Origin: Verrucomicrobiota bacterium
GTDB lineage: Bacteria; Verrucomicrobiota; Verrucomicrobiia; Opitutales; Opitutaceae
Direction of reading: 5' to 3'
Assembly (NCBI GenBank): GCA_023391285.1
Contig: JAEWBF010000028.1
Location: 5,001-54,501 of the forward strand
Length of the DNA stretch: 49,501 nt
Shown here: one piece after another, positions 35,212 to 42,364 of the stretch
How positions within the stretch are numbered: position 1 is the stretch's first letter
Layout: each line of letters starts with the position of its first letter
Notes under the pieces: generated by a model
Told to the model about the DNA's origin: nothing
Database searches by the model: none
What the model saw: the letters and a program-made list of their open reading frames with translations, nothing else
Translations under genes and position numbers: made by a program

Positions 35212-35419
35212 AGAGACGAATCGAATGTAGAGCAAGGGTTCTTCGGCTGCCGCAACTCGCACCCGTTGTTCCCGGGCGCACTTCCCCCCTCTCGGGGTTT
35301 TGCCGACCTGCCGTTCAGTCACTCCGACAAGCTCCCGCGATTGATCCGCTTGTCCATCGCCGCACCATTCCCGGTGCCGTGCCAGCCGGCTGCCGGAAAC
35401 GGTAAAAGTCATTCGCACC

Positions 35420-36139
35420 ATGCATTCATTTCTCAAATCCCTGCTGGCGGTCTCGACCCTGGCTATCGCAACGGCTGTTCCCACGGCCCACGCTCAGCTG
35501 ATTCTCAGCGGCTCGAGCTATGGAGAGTTCGTCGACCCCGGACTCACGTTCACCAGTGTCAGCAACGGACCCGTCGTCTCTCTCTTCGAATCCGGCGTGC
35601 CTTACCGCCCCGCTGCGCCCTTCAACGACACGACCACTTCCATCACTTTCACCGGCGCAGCCTTCTCGAATGTGGCCGCCGGCGAGCAGCTCGACCTCGG
35701 GTCCATCGCGATCCGCAACGGCATCACCTTGCTTGGCACCACCGCCAGCTGGGCCGCCATGGACCTCTATCTGAATCTGCCGGATCATGGTGTGGTCGAT
35801 TTCAAGCTCACCACGCTCCTCTTCTCGATCGACAACACCGCCAATGCCGGAGGCATCGCCAACGTGCCCGACCTCTTCCTCGTCGGCTACTCCGCGGTGA
35901 ATCCTCTCGTCCTCGGCGGCTCAGCCGTAAACCTCAACCTGCATCTCTCGCAGCCCGAGTTCGGAACCGGCGCCGGAGCCTCCATCGCGGAAGGCAGCGT
36001 CGCTGACCTCAGTCTCTACGCGACGTTCGACATGACGCCTGTGCCGGAACCGTCCACCTACGCCCTCGGCGCGGCCGCCCTTCTCATCGGCTTCATCGCC
36101 CTCCGCCGCTTCCGTTCGCCGGCGACAATCGCCTCCTGA
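35420..36139 (+). CDS. PEP-CTERM protein with choice-of-anchor K-like domain
   Basis: A 239-residue secreted protein. Signal peptide MHSFLKSLLAVSTLAIATAVPTAHA, then a beta-sandwich with FVDPGLTFTSVSNGPVVSLFESGVPY, ITFTGAAFSNVAAGEQLDLGSIAIRNGITLLGTTA and DLFLVGYSAVNPLVL, resembling the choice-of-anchor K domain family, and the C-terminal VPEPSTYALGAAALLIGFI with RRFRS. It is expected to be exported and processed by an exosortase not seen here. A strong terminator follows. Genes of this type are usually induced with matrix or surface polysaccharide functions. Confidence 0.87.
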   Translation: MHSFLKSLLAVSTLAIATAVPTAHAQLILSGSSYGEFVDPGLTFTSVSNGPVVSLFESGVPYRPAAPFNDTTTSITFTGAAFSNVAAGEQLDLGSIAIRNGITLLGTTASWAAMDLYLNLPDHGVVDFKLTTLLFSIDNTANAGGIANVPDLFLVGYSAVNPLVLGGSAVNLNLHLSQPEFGTGAGASIAEGSVADLSLYATFDMTPVPEPSTYALGAAALLIGFIALRRFRSPATIAS

Positions 36140-36186
36140 GTTTTTGTCAGGCGCCACGCACGTCATCGATCCGGCAACAACATTCC

Positions 36187-36214
36187 AGGGCGGGGGCCAA
36201 ACCCCGCCCTTTTT
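36187..36214 (+). terminator. Intrinsic terminator of the second PEP-CTERM gene
   Basis: A perfect 9-bp stem agggcgggg / ccccgccct with loop gccaaa (36196-36201), followed by five T. It lies 48 bases after the stop codon. Its stem resembles family B repeats. Confidence 0.9.
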
Positions 36215-36230
36215 CGTGCCCTCTCACCCG

Positions 36231-36257
36231 GTAGGGCGGGGTCTCTCGACCCCGCCG
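36231..36257 (+). repeat. GTAGGGCGGG hairpin, family B, intergenic copy
   Basis: GGCGGGGTC-tctc-GACCCCGCC, a perfect 9-bp stem with a 4-base loop, preceded by gta. It lies between the PEP-CTERM terminator and the convergent terC gene. No T run on either strand. Confidence 0.85.
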
Positions 36258-36336
36258 TGCGCACCCTCACGCTGAGCGCTCGCCCTCGCGCGCACACCGG
36301 TTCGCCGCCTTTATCGCCGCTCACGCCGTCACCGAA

Positions 36337-37095
36337 TCATCGATACGGCTGATGCAGCTCCACCGGATCTCGCTTCGCGTTTTTCTTCGAGCGCATCTTC
36401 AGATTCAACATCTCCACCGCGAACGCGAACGCCATGGAGAAGTAGATATATCCTTTTGGAATGTGCCGCCCGAGTCCTTCCCCGACGAGCATCACTCCAA
36501 TCAAGATGAGGAAACTCAAGGCCAGCATCTTCAGCGTCGGATGCTTGTTCACGAAATCGCTGATCGCCCCGGCGAACGCCAGCATCACCCCGATCGCCAC
36601 GATCACCGCCGTCACCATCACCCACAGCTTGTCCGCCATCCCCACAGCCGTGATCACCGAATCCAGCGAGAACACGATATCGAGCAGCAAGATCTGAACG
36701 ATCACACCCGAGAACGACGCCCGCGCCTTCGCCGCCGTCGCATGCCCATCGGGCTCCTCCAGCTTCTCGTGCACTTCCTTCACGCTCTTCCAGATGAGAA
36801 ATAATCCGCCGAGCAAGAGCACCAGATCCCGCCCCGACACCTCTTGGTCCAGCACCGGTAAAGTGAACAGCGGCGCCGTGAGCCTCATGATCCAGGTCAG
36901 GCTCAACAGCAGCAGAATCCGCGTCACCAACGCCAGCGTCAGCCCCAGTTGACGCGCCTTCTTCTGCTGCTCCGGCGGCAGCTTCCCCGCGAGAATCGAG
37001 ATGAAGATCACGTTGTCGATGCCCAGCACAATCTCGAGCGCCGTCAACGTAAGCAGCGACACCCAAGCCTGCGGATCCGAAAGGGCTTCAATCAT
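36337..37095 (-). CDS. TerC family membrane protein
   Basis: A 252-residue integral membrane protein of the TerC/Alx/YgdQ family with about seven membrane segments. Motifs: ALEIVLGIDNVIFISIL (18-34) with the conserved Glu and Asp in the first helix, and LLDIVFSLDSVITAVGM with the second Asp pair (about 137-153), the family's metal-site signatures. Family members handle manganese or other metal export and are linked to tellurite resistance. The C-terminal cytoplasmic tail is basic (KMRSKKNAKRDPVE). It stands alone; no other ter genes are present. Confidence 0.9.
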   Translation of the reverse strand: MIEALSDPQAWVSLLTLTALEIVLGIDNVIFISILAGKLPPEQQKKARQLGLTLALVTRILLLLSLTWIMRLTAPLFTLPVLDQEVSGRDLVLLLGGLFLIWKSVKEVHEKLEEPDGHATAAKARASFSGVIVQILLLDIVFSLDSVITAVGMADKLWVMVTAVIVAIGVMLAFAGAISDFVNKHPTLKMLALSFLILIGVMLVGEGLGRHIPKGYIYFSMAFAFAVEMLNLKMRSKKNAKRDPVELHQPYR

Positions 37096-37207
37096 GATGC
37101 GCCACGCAAGCCACGGCCCTACAACCGGTCAACGCCACTCCGATTGGAAATCTCCCGATCTTTCCCACCATCCCGCCGACCGAGGCGCGCCTCGCTCCTC
37201 CGCGCAC

Positions 37208-38152
37208 TCAAATCGCCCACGCCAACCCAGTCCGCAGCCACAGCGGCGTGATCGCCACCGCCAGCGCCGTCGTGCCCAACACCACCTGCACCGCCGTCAA
37301 CGCCCGTCCCCCAAAATGCTGCGCAATGATAATCGGAATCACCGCCGATGGCATCGCTCCTTGCACCACGATCACCTGCTTCAACTCCGTCGAAAAGGGC
37401 CCCCACTTCGCCAACGCCAAAAACGCCGGCGGCAACAAACCCAGCCGCACCACCATCGACCCCACCGATACCCGCGGCACAAACAACGCCCGCGGCTCGC
37501 CCAGATAATTCGCGAGATTCACCCCCGTCATCAACAGCCCCAATGGAATCGCGCACACCGCCGGTCCGTGCACCAACTCCAGAAACCATTTCGGCAACAA
37601 CGGCGCCCATCCCGCGAGATTCACGATCACCGAAATCACCAGCGTCACCACCACCGGACTCAACAACCGCCGCCATCCTTCCTTCAACGACAGTCCACTC
37701 AACACCAGCACGCCCACGGTCCAAATTGCCGCCTCCACCCCGATGTTGTGCACCAACAACACGCCTCGACTCTCCGGCCCAAACATCGCCGCCATGATCG
37801 GGAGCGGCAGATAACCATAATTCGCAATCCCCGCCGCCAGCGCAAAGGTCCGCAATCCCGTTCCCGCCGTCAGCCCGATCCATTTTCCCACCTGAAACGC
37901 GAGGCCGATCGTCGCTGCCGTCGTCACGAACCCGACCAGCGGGGGCATCAAGACATTCGCCGGCTCCCGCAACGACGCATTCCCCGTCACCGACTCGAAG
38001 ATCAAACAAGGCATGCACAGATTGATCACGAGCCGGATGATACTCGCCTCCGCCGCCCCCTCGACCCAGTGCACTCGCCGCAACACCACCCCGACCGCGA
38101 TCAATGCGAAAACCGGTAGAATCAACAAGAGCAGATCGAGATAGGAGAGCAC
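37208..38152 (-). CDS. AEC family transporter (auxin efflux carrier-like)
   Basis: A 314-residue membrane protein with about ten hydrophobic segments in two similar halves, the AEC/BART layout. Recognisable pieces are LPVFALIAVGVVLRR near the N-terminus, ASIIRLVINLCMPCLIFESV (TM2), FALAAGIANYGYLPLPIMAAMFG (TM4, with the conserved Asn-Tyr crossover) and VVQGAMPSAVIPIIIAQHFGG (about 264-284). Bacterial members export organic acids or malonate; the substrate is unknown. It lies 112 bases upstream of terC in the same direction. Confidence 0.85.
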   Translation of the reverse strand: MLSYLDLLLLILPVFALIAVGVVLRRVHWVEGAAEASIIRLVINLCMPCLIFESVTGNASLREPANVLMPPLVGFVTTAATIGLAFQVGKWIGLTAGTGLRTFALAAGIANYGYLPLPIMAAMFGPESRGVLLVHNIGVEAAIWTVGVLVLSGLSLKEGWRRLLSPVVVTLVISVIVNLAGWAPLLPKWFLELVHGPAVCAIPLGLLMTGVNLANYLGEPRALFVPRVSVGSMVVRLGLLPPAFLALAKWGPFSTELKQVIVVQGAMPSAVIPIIIAQHFGGRALTAVQVVLGTTALAVAITPLWLRTGLAWAI

Positions 38153-38217
38153 CGCTCGCGACGCTCCAACATCCGCGCTCCAACCTCCAGCGAAACTTCA
38201 TGCCGGGCCCCTTGCAG

Positions 38218-38243
38218 GTGGCGGAACGCGTAAGCGTTTCGTC
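38218..38243 (+). repeat. GCGGAACGCGTAAGCGTTTC repeat, family E, single copy
   Basis: The same unit as the tandem array at 40181 (one base different: gtggcgg), with an inverted repeat GGAACGC-gtaa-GCGTTTC. It lies between the AEC gene and the small basic gene. Confidence 0.8.
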
Positions 38244-38278
38244 CGTCTACCCCGCCGAACGCAGCCCGCCCCCAGCAA

Positions 38279-38539
38279 CTACTTGCTCTCCGCGCGTCGC
38301 GACCGCTTCGGCATCACCGCCCGCACCACCTTCGCGGCGCCGCTTTTCTGACGCTGCGCCTTCCGCGTGGTCACCGTGGTCTTCCGCCGCGCATTCGGCT
38401 TTTCCGATCCCACCGCCCGTCCCGCCCGCGGCGTCGCCTCCGACGCCGGCGTGCTCCGCTTCGTGTGCGCCTTGCCCTTCGGCGAACGCACCACGCCCTG
38501 CCGCCGCGCCTTCCGATTCCTTCGTGTAGCATTTTCCAT
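38279..38539 (-). CDS. Very basic small protein, histone-H1-like composition
   Basis: Eighty-six residues, starting MENATRRNRKARRQGVV. It is rich in Arg, Lys, Ser, Thr and Ala, with almost no acidic or hydrophobic residues, and repeated basic clusters (KGKAHTKRS, NARRKTTVTTRKAQRQKSG, MPKRSRRAESK). The composition resembles nucleoid- or RNA-binding proteins such as H1-like or small ribosome-associated proteins, but no family is recognised, and low complexity limits confidence. It is followed by a family E repeat. The PRC-barrel gene lies upstream in the same direction. Confidence 0.5.
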   Translation of the reverse strand: MENATRRNRKARRQGVVRSPKGKAHTKRSTPASEATPRAGRAVGSEKPNARRKTTVTTRKAQRQKSGAAKVVRAVMPKRSRRAESK

Positions 38540-38640
38540 GATACGCGACCGACCACACTCACGATCCCCCGTTCCCAAAACAAAAACCGCGCCCGAGACA
38601 CACTCGGACGCGGCGCAATGAACCAATCAACGCTCGCTAA

Positions 38641-39450
38641 TTATTCCGCCGCCCGGCTGCTCGAGGTGTCCGCATCCGGATTGGTGATACTGCTGATCTG
38701 GTCGCGCGAGACATTCAACGTGACGCGGTCTTCGTTCGCGTCATAGCTCAGCTGCGACAACGGCACGCGAATCAAATCCTGGCCGAGCCCCAGCACGCCG
38801 CCGGCCGATACGATCGCCGCCGGGCCGCTGGACATCGCACCCGAAATCATCGAGCTCGCTGCCGCTCCGAGATCCGACCGAGCCGAAGCCGAGCCCGTCC
38901 GGCCCGCCGTTGCCGAAGCACCGTCGCCGGCCGCGCCTGCTGCATAAGTGCCACTGGCACCTGCCGCCGTCGAACGGGTCGCGCTGCTCCGATCGGAATC
39001 ACGATCCATGAAAGCGCTCGCCAGTTGCGACAGCTGACTCGCGTCCAGCACGATGTCCTCGACTTCGCCAATCTTCTCCCCGGACGAATCGTGAACGTTT
39101 TTTCCGATCAGCCCTTTGGCCGTGAGTTGGTGTTCGAGCGAATCTTTCGTCACGCGTTGCAACGATCCAACGCCCGCGCTTCCGCTCGCACTCCCGTGCG
39201 CCGTCGAACTCATGCTGTGCGAACGATCAGCACTCGACGAATCGCGCGTCGACGAACTGCTGCTGCCTTGGTTCTGCGAACTCGACGGCGAAGCCGAAGT
39301 CGAAGACGACGATCCGGCCGTCGACCCCGTCGAACGGCCAGCGCCAGCGCCCGTCGACGACGAGCCGGAAGTAGAGCTTTGTGCTTGAGCGAATCCGACC
39401 AGCGAAGCCGCTGCCATAGCTATGATGAAGGAACGATAACGTGAATTCAT
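38641..39450 (-). CDS. Secreted PRC-barrel domain protein with Ser-rich region
   Basis: A 269-residue exported protein. Signal peptide (SFIIAMAAASLVGFAQAQ), then a low-complexity Ser/Gly/Thr region (about 25-90), a PRC-barrel beta domain in two parts (LIGKNVHDSSGEKIGEVEDIVLDASQL, about 114-140; GGVLGLGQDLIRVPLSQLSYDANEDRVTLNV, about 217-247) separated by a second Ala/Ser/Gly-rich insert. PRC-barrels occur in photosynthetic reaction centre H, RimM and stress proteins. The long insertion within the barrel is unusual. The start at 39450 is at the signal peptide. A stress role is a guess from the OsmC neighbour. Confidence 0.75.
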   Translation of the reverse strand: MNSRYRSFIIAMAAASLVGFAQAQSSTSGSSSTGAGAGRSTGSTAGSSSSTSASPSSSQNQGSSSSSTRDSSSADRSHSMSSTAHGSASGSAGVGSLQRVTKDSLEHQLTAKGLIGKNVHDSSGEKIGEVEDIVLDASQLSQLASAFMDRDSDRSSATRSTAAGASGTYAAGAAGDGASATAGRTGSASARSDLGAAASSMISGAMSSGPAAIVSAGGVLGLGQDLIRVPLSQLSYDANEDRVTLNVSRDQISSITNPDADTSSSRAAE

Positions 39451-39751
39451 GATGGGTAGGTTTGAGGGTTTGCCGAACACGAGCGCCCGGCGATTTAAGC
39501 CCGCACAACTATGCAGGCCCATGAACGCAACCTACCCATCACCCACACGGATCGCCATGGGGCCACCGGCGTGACGCATCGTAAGGTCTGCATCCTAGCG
39601 AGGCTGCATGGCCCTCCCGGTGGGGCCGCCCGCAGTGCGTTCCCCCTGTTCAACCAACATCCAGTCCGCGCCTACTTCGCCATTTCATACAGTAGATAAA
39701 GCGCGTCAGCCACTTGCTCAACGCTCGCATCGCTCCAACGTTGCCGGCCCC
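39451..39751. other. Divergent intergenic region between the PRC-barrel and OsmC genes
   Basis: About 300 bases with no supported gene. Both flanking genes start here and point outward, so it must hold two promoters. No -10/-35 pair of good quality, terminator or repeat of the described families was found. A GC-rich stretch (gccctcccggtggggccgcccg, near 39610-39632) can fold weakly. Confidence 0.5.
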
Positions 39752-40177
39752 ATGAAACGCACTGCAACCGCCGTTTGGAACGGCTCCCTCAAACAAGGCA
39801 AAGGCACGCTCACCGCTCCCGGCGGCGCTCTCGACAACACGCCTTACTCATTCGGCTCACGCTTCGAAAGCGGAGCCGGGACCAATCCCGAGGAACTCAT
39901 CGCCGCCGCGCATGCCGGCTGCTTCGCCATGGCATTCTCCGCCATGCTCGGCGAAGCGGGTTTCACCCCCGATCGCGTCGAAGCCCGCGCCGACGTCACT
40001 CTCGAGCAAGTCCAGCCCGCCGGTTGGACCGTCACCAAATCGCACCTCACCCTTGCCGCAAAGATCCCGAACATCGACCAAACCAAGTTCGACGAAATCG
40101 CGGCAAAAGCAAAAGCCGGCTGCCCCATCTCCCGCCTCCTCAAAGCCGACATCACGCTCGACGCCAAACTCGCCTGA
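39752..40177 (+). CDS. OsmC family peroxiredoxin
   Basis: A 141-residue OsmC/Ohr-type thiol peroxidase that reduces organic hydroperoxides. The resolving features are GTNPEELIAAAHAGCFAMAFSAML (Glu48, Cys57) and KAKAGCPISRLLKADITLDAKL (Cys124), the two conserved reactive cysteines, and FGSRFESGAG with the activating Arg near residue 37. The sequence is closer to OsmC than Ohr (single-chain N-terminal MKRTATAVWNG...). The start at 39752 gives the family length. Downstream, the four-copy family E tandem repeat separates it from the convergent DTW gene. Confidence 0.9.
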   Translation: MKRTATAVWNGSLKQGKGTLTAPGGALDNTPYSFGSRFESGAGTNPEELIAAAHAGCFAMAFSAMLGEAGFTPDRVEARADVTLEQVQPAGWTVTKSHLTLAAKIPNIDQTKFDEIAAKAKAGCPISRLLKADITLDAKLA

Positions 40178-40180
40178 CCC

Positions 40181-40299
40181 GTAGCGGAACGCGTGAGCGT
40201 TTCGTGATTTCGTAGCGGAACGCGTAAGCGTTTCGTGATTTCGTAGCGGAACGCGTAAACATTTCGTGATCCCGTAGCGGAACGCGTAAGCGTTTCGTC
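40181..40299 (+). repeat. Tandem array of four family E hairpin units, 31-bp period
   Basis: Units start at 40181, 40212, 40243 and 40274. Each carries gtagcggaacgcgt(a/g)a-gcgtttcgt, an inverted repeat of 7 bp (one mismatch) with a 4-base loop; unit 3 has a diverged right arm (aacatttc). There are no spacers, so it is not a CRISPR array. The array lies between the stops of two convergent genes. Confidence 0.9.
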
Positions 40300-40325
40300 T
40301 CGCGTCCCATCGCGCCGCGCCCCCT

Positions 40326-40991
40326 TCACCGCGGCCGCCGCACATTCATCTGCGCGATGAATTGCGGCAAGGCCTCACGCAACCGCGATCCGCGCAAAAA
40401 CTCTTCCGCGAGTTCCACGTGGCCCCGCGCGCGCAGTCCTGCGTAAACATGCAGCTCCAGCTGCAACTCGAGCTTCGCTCGCGCCTCCTCCAGCCCAAGC
40501 GCGCCGTATAAAAACGCCAGCGCCTCCACGGTCGAAAACCGCCCGCCCGTCTGCTGCGTGCGCAGCCAATAACGGCTCTCCCCCGCCATCGGCAGTCGCA
40601 CGCGACGCCCCCACGAGGCCACTTCCTGTGCCATCCCCGTCGCCTCGCGCCACGCTCCATCGAGCAACAACACCTGCACTGTCTCCCCCTTCGCTTCCGC
40701 CGGCATCGGCTCCCCCGCAGGGTGCAAAATCCATAACTCGCGCCCCGGCCGCCGCACCCCATCCACCGCGGGCTCTGCGCCGCGTCGCCACACATGCCGC
40801 CGCGCCCCTGCGATCGCGCGACACACCAGATGCCCCGTGCTGCTCGGCCGCCATTGCTCCCGATGATGCATCAGCACGTCGACCGCGACCGGCGTTTCCA
40901 CCACCTCCGCCGCACCGCACACGCACCAGCGCGAGGGCAACCGGCACCCCTCGCACCGCACACTCGGCTTCAACACCACGCTTCGCGCCAT
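40326..40991 (-). CDS. DTW-domain tRNA-uridine aminocarboxypropyltransferase
   Basis: A 221-residue DTW-family protein. The N-terminus has a zinc-type cysteine set VRCEGCRLPSRWCVCG (Cys13, Cys16, Cys23, Cys25). The body has VDVLMHHREQWRPSSTGHLVCRAI, and the eponymous motif appears as LLLDGAWREA, with Ala where Thr is usual (DxTW to DGAW). TapT enzymes use SAM to add acp to uridine 47 of tRNA. The start is chosen 13 bases after the RlmM-like stop, and it is probably co-transcribed with it; both act on RNA. The Ala in the signature makes substrate assignment less certain. Confidence 0.82.
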   Translation of the reverse strand: MARSVVLKPSVRCEGCRLPSRWCVCGAAEVVETPVAVDVLMHHREQWRPSSTGHLVCRAIAGARRHVWRRGAEPAVDGVRRPGRELWILHPAGEPMPAEAKGETVQVLLLDGAWREATGMAQEVASWGRRVRLPMAGESRYWLRTQQTGGRFSTVEALAFLYGALGLEEARAKLELQLELHVYAGLRARGHVELAEEFLRGSRLREALPQFIAQMNVRRPR

Positions 40992-41004
40992 CGTCGTCGC
41001 GCCG

Positions 41005-42003
41005 TTAACGCCGAACCGTGCCCACAACCGTGAACTCCTCGCGATCGTGATAAAGATGCCGCACCGCCACGTCTTCGGTCCGCTCCTTCAAAATCGAGTT
41101 CGTCTCCAACTCTCCCAACAACGCCACCGGATCCACGCGGCCAAACTTCAAGTTCACCACAAATCGCCGACACCACCCGCGGCTCAGCCACGGCTCCACA
41201 ATGTGGTGCAGCACGTGCCGCGGATCTTCGACCATGTCGCAGAACAGCCAGTCGAACGCCGCCCCATCTTCCGGTGAAAACTTGAACGCATCCTCCCGTC
41301 GATGCTCGATCAGCGCGTGATTCAGCGCGCCGCCTTTCAGCGGCCCGTTGTCCACCGCTACCACCCGCGCCCCGCGCTTCGCCGCGCTGTAGCTCCATCC
41401 GCCCGGCGCCGCCCCCAAATCGCACACCGTCTCACCCGCCGACGGCTCGCATCCAAGAACCAAATACGCCTCTTCCACCTTCAAGAAGCTTCGCGACGGC
41501 GCCAGCGGATCGTCCGCCATCCGCCTCGGCCCGTGCAGCCACGCCTCCCGCGCCACAAACGCCCGCCCAAAATCCACAAACCACACCCACAAGCCTCGCG
41601 CCGCGCCGACTCTTCTCGGCCGCTCCGCCGTCGCCAGCTTCCCCACTCGCGCTAGCTTCCGTTTCAACAACTCCCCAAACGCCGCCTCGACCGACGCCAC
41701 CCGTCGCCCCAGACCCACCATCTCCCCCGTCCCGTCCCAAACATTCGGCCACGCCGCCTCGATCCGCTCTCCACGCAAACTCCCGAGAAAAAACTCCGCC
41801 ACTTTCTGCGCCAACGCATTCACGGTTTCCCCCCGCACCTCCACCACCTCGGTCAGCGACACATGCGCAAACGCGAGCGTCGCCCCCGTCGCTCCGTCCG
41901 CCCGCACCCACCCCGGCCCCTTCTCCGTCACCTTCGCACCGCGCAACTCCACCAGCTCTCGCTCGAGCAGTCCTTCGAATCCAGCCTGGCACGTGTGCAG
42001 CAT
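41005..42003 (-). CDS. RlmM-like 23S rRNA ribose methyltransferase
   Basis: A 332-residue protein with an N-terminal THUMP-like region (about 1-130) and an FtsJ/RrmJ-type Rossmann domain. Motifs: SRSFLKVEEAY with the first catalytic Lys, the SAM-binding DLGAAPGGWSYSAAKRGARVVAVDN, FCDMVEDP with the catalytic Asp, FVVNLKFGR with the second Lys, and DREEFTVVG with the final Glu. RlmM methylates C2498 of 23S rRNA in E. coli; the site here is inferred. ATG 42003 is used; an in-frame TTG at 42039 would add 12 residues. The DUF1653 gene is divergent. Confidence 0.87.
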   Translation of the reverse strand: MLHTCQAGFEGLLERELVELRGAKVTEKGPGWVRADGATGATLAFAHVSLTEVVEVRGETVNALAQKVAEFFLGSLRGERIEAAWPNVWDGTGEMVGLGRRVASVEAAFGELLKRKLARVGKLATAERPRRVGAARGLWVWFVDFGRAFVAREAWLHGPRRMADDPLAPSRSFLKVEEAYLVLGCEPSAGETVCDLGAAPGGWSYSAAKRGARVVAVDNGPLKGGALNHALIEHRREDAFKFSPEDGAAFDWLFCDMVEDPRHVLHHIVEPWLSRGWCRRFVVNLKFGRVDPVALLGELETNSILKERTEDVAVRHLYHDREEFTVVGTVRR

Positions 42004-42064
42004 CCGGCCGAACCTGCCTCGCCCGTCCTCCGCGTCCAACCCTAAACCTTACCTCATTCCCTTC

Positions 42065-42298
42065 ATGTCTTCCGCCACACCTACCTCTCTCCGCCCCGGA
42101 CGCTACCGCCACTACAAAGGCAAAGACTACCTCGTCTTCACCGTCGCTCGCCACAGCGAAACCGAAGAACCGCTCGTCATCTATCAAACCCTCCACGGCG
42201 ACCGCAGCTGGTGGGCCCGCCCGCTCGCGATGTTCTGCTCGACCGTCGAAATCGCCGGCCAGCAGGTCCCCCGCTTCGCCTTCGTCAGCGAAACGTGA
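42065..42298 (+). CDS. DUF1653 domain protein
   Basis: A 77-residue stand-alone DUF1653 protein. It fits the family line RPGRYRHYKGKDYLVFTVARHSETEEPLVIYQTLHGDRSWWARPLAMF (about 10-57), a small beta-barrel found across bacteria and often fused to other domains. No function has been fixed. The start ATG at 42065 lies between the divergent RlmM-like gene and itself over about 60 bases. It is convergent with nrdJ, and 66 bases separate the stops, with no clear terminator. Confidence 0.85.
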   Translation: MSSATPTSLRPGRYRHYKGKDYLVFTVARHSETEEPLVIYQTLHGDRSWWARPLAMFCSTVEIAGQQVPRFAFVSET

Positions 42299-42364
42299 GC
42301 CCTGCCGCAGCGCCTTTACCTTTCGCGTTGTTTGGCGTGTTTCGCGGGCAAGCTCCGGATCGGT

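Noticed and set aside
34735..35484. 249-codon minus-strand frame over the HPF-like gene
   Set aside because: HPF fold signature is on the plus strand; the minus frame has no recognisable feature.
40181..40299. CRISPR array
   Set aside because: Units follow each other with a 31-bp period and no unique spacers; no cas genes near.
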